Below, piece by piece: positions 58,600 through 64,000 of a stretch of 64,000 nt of DNA; within the stretch, counting starts at the first letter, position 1, and every line of letters begins with the position of its first letter. The notes under the pieces are model-generated. The model was not told the origin of the DNA. It made no database searches and saw nothing but the letters and a program-made list of their open reading frames with translations. Source of the stretch: Liquidambar formosana (taxonomy: Eukaryota > Streptophyta > Magnoliopsida > Saxifragales > Altingiaceae); assembly GCA_039720395.1 (NCBI GenBank), contig CM077820.1, positions 52,195,666-52,259,665 on the forward strand. Reading direction: 5' to 3'. The translations under genes were made by a program, and so were the position numbers.

Positions 58600-59359
58600 T
58601 GGCCCTGTTACTTGAGTTGCACCTACAATAATTGATTATTCTGTGTGTGAATGTGAATAAGGTCTTTCTTTATCATCGCATGAATTTTAAGTTCTCTTTT
58701 TTGGCCATGCCTTTTCAAATAAGTATGCCTCTTTTATCAGTTCTTGGTGGCATTATAGGTACTTCAAGATAGAGTTAGAGAAAAAACCCTTGTATAGTAG
58801 TGTTTTTTTATGTGTAATGTTTTGTTTTATTTGAGAGATAAAGAAGTGCAATCAAAGTAGGAGGGAGAAAAAGAGAGGATAGAGAAAGAGACGGCTTGTG
58901 TGTGAGAGAGAGAAGTCCAATGGTGTGAATGGTAATGCTTTGTTTTATAAGAGGCGATGTGAAAAGTCATGAGAAAAAAAATTACTTTTTTTAAAATTAT
59001 CATCAAATTATAAATGAACTTTTATTTGTCATGTTAAATCATATTTCTGATTAATATTTGTGGCTTAATGTTTCATTTTGTTATAAATTCATTTATTTAT
59101 TTATCTTATTAGATGTTAGATTATTTCAGTAAAATATTTTTTCAAATTGGATCTTCTTTTATTTATTTATTTATTTATTATACTATCAAAACTTTGAAAC
59201 AAGTAATTGGAAAGGATGAAAAGAATTTGGAAGTAGAGGAGTGGTAATTGGTAAGAAAAAAATGAAAGTTAGAAAGAGAAAAAAGGGGGAGAGCTAAAAA
59301 ATAATAATAATAATAAAACAAAATAAAATTGTTCTTGCTACTTTAGAATAACCACTTTA
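58600..59359. other. AT-rich spacer
   Basis: Holds the repeat at 58815-58950 (partner of 53404-53830). No gene seen. Confidence 0.55.
58815..58950 (+). repeat. Dispersed repeat, partner of 53404-53830
   Basis: Same order of motifs without the Stowaway insertion. Confidence 0.75.
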
Positions 59360-59548
59360 GAGCATCTCTAATGGTGTGAGTTATATTACCTGTGCTATTG
59401 TTATTTTAGCATATGTTACGGTGTCAAATATTATAATTTAGCATAATACGGTATACTATTTTTTAGCACACCATTGGAGCACCAATGTGGTATACTATTG
59501 CTAAAATTTAGCAATAGCACACCTTTTAGCACACCATTGGACATGCTC
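59360..59548. mobile_element. Tourist-like MITE
   Basis: GAGCATCTCTAATGGTGTG left and inverted GAGCATGTCCAATGGTGTG right, with TTA-type bases at both borders. Adjacent 'gagctattttt' sequence to about 59640 resembles the interior of 15794-16160. Confidence 0.75.
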
Positions 59549-59821
59549 TTTATGTAAAGAGCTATTTTCATCGTAGAGAACTATTTTTAGACTTTGTGAG
59601 CTAAAAATAGCTTTTAACTCACCTAAATAACTCTGCCCCATTCTTCCCTTCAAATATTTAACTTAGATCCAACTTAAATTAATAAATCAAAATTAAAAAT
59701 CATTTCCTGCACCGGTTAGTAACTAGTAAAACTATAAACTGGAATCCTATTTGGAATCCTATTTGAATTTCAAACTGAAAAATAAAAATAAAAAATCAAT
59801 ACAAAGATCTGATATGGACAT

Positions 59822-61190
59822 AGAGGGGTGATGGTGGTCGATGGGGAAAGGCTTCTCTTCTATGGTTTAAATAAATCTAAATCATTCATTCCATGTGGGG
59901 CTTACCACTTCATGTGAGAATCACCAAATATCAATGGTTTTAGTTTCACTGGATGGTGACAGAGGTAGCTATAGAGATGTTGTCGGCCAAAAATAGATAT
60001 GATACAGATAGAGATAAATAAGAGAGGAGAGAGAATATTGAGAGAGTGGTAGCGTTGAGTCATGAGTGAGTGAACTTTGTCTTCAATTCCCATTCTAAGT
60101 ACTTCAATGGCATCTAAATCACAATTTAAAACTTAAATCATATTTTGCCACAAAACAAAATGAAATATAATCGGTTTATAAACCTGTATTCTACTATCAA
60201 GTTCACATTATCTTCATGCATTATTTAGATAAATGATATGGGCATATGAGCATATCTGGGGCCATCAACAACGAGCAAGAAAAATAAAAAATAAATCAAA
60301 TCAAATCAACACAAGGATTAAAGGACCTAGGAGGATAAATCTTAACAAACTCCCTGTTAAAATCAAATCAACGCAAGGGATTAGAGGGCCTTTAAACCTC
60401 ATCACTGAAGCCCGTGAAGAAGAGCTGCACGTACTTTTTTGCGAGAGTATACATTTGCCGCCTGGGATCTTCAAAATTCTGTATGGTTCAAACAATACCA
60501 GTACAGAATTAATTCAATGGCCACAAGAGGAGCCAAGAGGACTCCATTCACACTTTTAATGGGGAAAATGGACGCTACTTGTCCTTTCCTTTTTCCGACT
60601 TTAGACCATCTTTTAATTAACAGAAATAAATCACTCTTTTCATTCAAAACTAAGTATTTTCTTCACAAGGGCTTTAAAAGCTAGTTTAGGAACAATTTAT
60701 TTGATTTTAAAGTTGAAGACTTGAAGGTAGTAAAATAAAATCAACACTACACAATCAATACTCCACGTATTTTAAATGCGTTTGGGTACTCAGTTTTAAG
60801 GTTCAAAAACATTTTTTTTTTCCAACAATTCAAACTTTAAATTCCATCAGGTACATGATATGTTATTCAGTTTATGCCTTGGGATTCTCAAGATACATAC
60901 TCTTACTTCATTGGGTTGTGATATCACATCCATATGGTGTCATGGTATTATAGTGATGTACAAGTTTTTCATTGAGGGGATACCATGTTTCAAGATTTTC
61001 GATTTCTTCAATAAATGAGTGGGTCCTACCGTATTGAAATGGTGGGTGCAAATTCAATTCCAGATGCTTATCGACTAAATGAATCAAGAGATATTTTTTG
61101 CATGATTGACTCACCTACGTTGACTAGGGGTCAATCACCCATACGATGCTCTAAGCAGTAACATTCATGACAACCAAAAGTTAGATATCA
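59822..61190. repeat. Tandem duplication, unit 1
   Basis: Matches unit 2 (61289-62880), for example at 'atgagcatat', 'aatcaaatcaacacaaggatt', 'gggatcttcaaaattctgt', 'gaggggataccatgtttcaag' and 'gacaaccaaaagttagatat'. Short open frames (60233-60559, 60908-61114) are shared in part but have no domain, so I call no gene. Confidence 0.88.
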
Positions 61191-61193
61191 AAG

Positions 61194-61265
61194 AATCTTG
61201 GACCATCCATGTGAGGTGGGGCCCACACATGGATGGTCCAAGATTGTACTGGACATGTCCAGTAC
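61194..61265. repeat. Two adjacent perfect palindromes at the unit junction
   Basis: Arms of 20 bp (61194-61213 and 61226-61245) around a 12-bp loop, then an exact 20-bp palindrome at 61246-61265 (gtactggacatgtccagtac). Confidence 0.9.
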
Positions 61266-61288
61266 TGGAGAGGATCCATGCCCGGATA

Positions 61289-62880
61289 AAGAGAGGTGAT
61301 AGTGATGTGAAAGACTTCTCTCCAGTGGTTGAGTGAAATCTGGACCATTCATATCATGTGGGGCCCACCACTTCAAAAATAGATCCAATATAGATACAAA
61401 GGAGTGAGAAAAATATTGAGAGAATGGAAACATTGAGTGAGTGAACTTTGTCTTCAATTCCCATATATTCTAAATACTTCAATGGCATCTAAAGCACAAT
61501 TTAAAACTTAATCATATCACACGTGCGAATTTTGCCACGAAACAATATGAAACAGAAGTAACTCAGTTAGTATAAACCTATGTTCTACTATCAAGTTCTT
61601 AATACGCAACATGTATCATCAAGCATTATTTAGATTAAATGATATGTGCATATGAGCATATGAGCATATTACTGAGGCCATCAACAATGTGCAAGAAAAA
61701 TAAAAAATAAATCAAATCAAATCAACACAAGGATTAAAGGACTCGGGAGGATAAATATAAGCAAACACCACCTTTAAATCGAATCAACACAAGGATTAAA
61801 AGGCCCTAAAACCTGCGTCATTGAAGCCTGCGGTGAAGATCGAAGAGCTGCACTCCCTTTTGAGAGTATAAATCGCTGCCTGGGATCTTCAAAATTCTGT
61901 GTGGTTCAAACAATAGCAGTACAGAATTAATTCAATGGCCACAAGGGGTGCCAAGAGGAGTCCACTAACACTTTTAATGGGGAAAATGGACGCTATTTTT
62001 CCTTTCCGACTTTAGATCATCTTTTAACAGAAATAAATCACTCTTCCATTCATAACTAAGTATTTTCTTCACAAGGGCTTTAAAATCTAGTTTAGGAACA
62101 ATTTGTTTGATTTTAAAGTTGAAGGTAGTAAAATAAAATCAACACTATAAGTCCGTACTCTACGTTTTTTAAATGCCTTTGGGTACTCAATTTTAAGGTT
62201 CAATTTTCATTTTTTCCCCAACAATTCAAGCTCCAAATTCCATGAGGTACATGATTGCCCTGGGATTCTCTAAGGGCCTGTTTGGTTGTCCAATTCGAAA
62301 TTAAATAATTTAAGAAATTTTGCATAGTGTTGAAAGTATATTCCATCATCTTGAATTAACTATTCAAGAAAATGATAGTTATCATCACAAATAAAAATAG
62401 CAATTCAAAGTAGTGGTATTTTATAAATTCCTCAAAATTAATTCTACAACATCAATTATAATGATAACTACAACATTTAAAAATATTCTAATTCAATGTG
62501 ATAGATTTATGTCTTTGATCTTATATAAAATTTCTTGAATTGTTTAATTTCAAATTGGACAACCAAACAGGCCCTAAATATATACTTTTATTATTTTATC
62601 GGTTTGTAATATCACGTCTATATGTTGCCACGGTATCACAGTGATGTACAAATTTTTCATTGAGGGGATACCATGTTTCAAGATTTTCGATTTCTTCAAT
62701 AAACGAGTAGGTCCTGCCGTATTGAAATCGTAGGTGCAACTTCAATTTCAGATCCTTATCGACTAAATGAAACGAGAGATATTTTTTGCATGATTGACTC
62801 ACCTACCTTGACTAGGGGTCAATCACCAATACGATGTTCTAAGCGGTAACATTCATGACAACCAAAAGTTAGATATCAAA
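61289..62880. repeat. Tandem duplication, unit 2
   Basis: Second copy of 59822-61190, carrying a private MITE at 62274-62574. Confidence 0.88.
62274..62574. mobile_element. Tourist-like (PIF/Harbinger) MITE, 301 bp
   Basis: GGGCCTGTTTGGTTGTCCAA and inverted identical end; TAA at 62271-62273 and 62575-62577. Ends resemble those of the complete Harbinger element at 44648-51658 (GGGCC.GTTTGGT). Unit 1 lacks it near 60895. Confidence 0.93.
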
Positions 62881-63215
62881 GAAAATGATGCCTCTTTAGT
62901 CATTTATTGTTTAGATGGCAAAAATTTTTTATTGATAGGGATACACAACCATATTATTGACATAATCAACCTCTTGACTACGCGTCAATAAACCCAAGGA
63001 TGTTTTCAAGCAACAAAAACACAAACAGTAGAGTACTTTCAACAAAAAGACAAAAAAACGAAAAACAAAAAAAACAAAAAAACAAAACTAATCAAACTAA
63101 TGCAAAGTGAACAATAATCTTTTTTATGTTAAGGGAAATAAGTTGGACCAAAACTTTAGATATATATCCTAAGCATGTTGGAGAGGGCGGAGTTGGGAGC
63201 AAGAGCTAGTGATAT
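62881..63215. other. AT-rich spacer
   Basis: A-rich (about 63040-63090); no gene seen. Confidence 0.5.
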
Positions 63216-63225
63216 CTAAATCAAG

Positions 63226-63401
63226 GAGTGAGTCTTTCATGTAACTGTGGCACGGCCACGTGGTGTCATGGGCCAATAGGAGGGGAACAACGTGGTATTG
63301 TAAGGCCAAAAAGTACTCTGACAATTCCACTTTCCTCCTCTCTTATTAGCTTATAACACTACGTCAGCCGTGTCACAATTAATTACATAGAAGTTTTTCT
63401 C
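63226..63401. mobile_element. MULE-like foldback MITE, 176 bp
   Basis: GAGTGAGTCTTTCATGTAAC and inverted GAGAAAAACTTCTATGTAAT. Duplication ctaaatcaag at 63216-63225 and 63402-63411. Same family as 52222-52392. Confidence 0.85.
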
Positions 63402-63609
63402 CTAAATCAAGCTTGCTTGACATAAACAGGTTCAAGTTGAGTGCAGATTTTGAATGATCCAAACCCAATTAATTATAAACTGATTGCTTTTGGGTTAGAA
63501 AGAGTGTTGTCTTGTTTTTCTTTTCCTATTAAAAAGTTGTATCCAAAATTGCCTATTGTGACCTTATAATGATATACCCAAAAAACAAAAAGATTTAATA
63601 GACATTTGA

Positions 63610-63730
63610 AGAGGCCCTAGCCTAAGTGGTAAAGCCTATTAGCATGATACAAAAACCTTGTATTCAAAACTCGTCTTTCATGCTCACCCACTAAAATCAT
63701 CCTACCACTATCAAGCAAAAAGAAAAACAA
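63610..63730 (+). mobile_element. SINE-like tRNA-derived sequence
   Basis: A-box-like TAGCCTAAGTGGTAAAG, B-box-like GTATTCAAAAC, then an A-rich tail (aaaaagaaaaacaaaa). Resembles the SINE at 8496-8689 in its A box. Borders not defined. Confidence 0.5.
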
Positions 63731-64000
63731 AATCAATTTACTGGTAAATTTTTCTCATCAATGGCTCATGGAATATATTAGGCAACAATTGGTACCCAAT
63801 TAATGACCGACACACAAACATATATCCTCGAAAAGACATGGGACCACTTGTTCAAACAAGCAGGACGCATCCGAAGGTTTGTGCATGTGTTTTAGAAATG
63901 ATGGCCGTACAACTAACTGGACTCCCTTTAATTTATTACATTATTATTACAGAGTAGTATATTTAATTGGTGTATTTTTTCCTAAGAAAACAAACTAAGT
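63731..64000. other. Right edge, no gene seen
   Basis: AT-rich sequence with no supported open frame. Confidence 0.4.

Noticed and set aside
1..64000. CRISPR arrays, operons, ribosome-binding sites, bacterial terminators
   Set aside because: The sequence is plant nuclear DNA; the repeats seen are microsatellites, palindromes and transposons.

Overview
The window is nuclear DNA of a flowering plant. It is AT-rich, with GT-AG introns, a Ty1/copia retrotransposon, a Pong-like PIF/Harbinger transposon, many MITEs (Stowaway, Tourist-like, MULE-like, hAT), a TRIM, tRNA-derived SINE-like inserts and LINE ribonuclease H debris. The repeats look like those of a eudicot or woody angiosperm, but I cannot name the species. 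No CRISPR, operon or organellar gene was seen.

The genic core is a small tandem cluster of ankyrin-repeat/PGG-domain membrane proteins of the ACD6/ITN1-like class, all on the + strand. Copy 1 has exons at 7357-8005, 10887-11441 and 13517-14455. Copy 2 has exons at 38058-38364, 39111-39436, 40964-41514 and 43470-44380. A decayed third copy lies at 22561-23130. Copy 1 carries one frameshift (exon 2); copy 2 carries two (exon 1 poly-A run and exon 3 PGG domain). Each is one or two single-base errors from an open frame. A roughly 6 kb flanking block is present before copy 1 (3-6562, copy A) and before copy 2 (25132-31116, copy B). A partial third block (23280-24490, copy C) follows the decayed gene. 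The cluster therefore arose by repeated duplication, and comparing the copies gives empty sites that prove many later TE insertions.

Between copies 1 and 2 lies a complete but decayed Ty1/copia element on the minus strand (16446-21330) with about 98.7% identical LTRs. Downstream of copy 2 lies a complete PIF/Harbinger element (44648-51658) with ORF1 (Myb/SANT-like) and ORF2 (DDE transposase). Its transposase exon is split by a 2.07 kb solo-LTR-like insertion.

From 51.7 kb onward there are nested MITEs, a hAT element, a fragment of the pyruvate dehydrogenase E1-beta gene (58398-58597), a tandem duplication of about 1.4 kb (59822-62880) and further MITEs.

The most striking observation is in ankyrin copy 2. 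A hAT-like element sits in the first ankyrin exon, and its 8-bp target duplication contains AG|GT. The duplication therefore supplies a matching donor and acceptor, so removing the 'intron' would restore the uninterrupted exon seen in copy 1. This is a candidate case of TE-driven intron gain.
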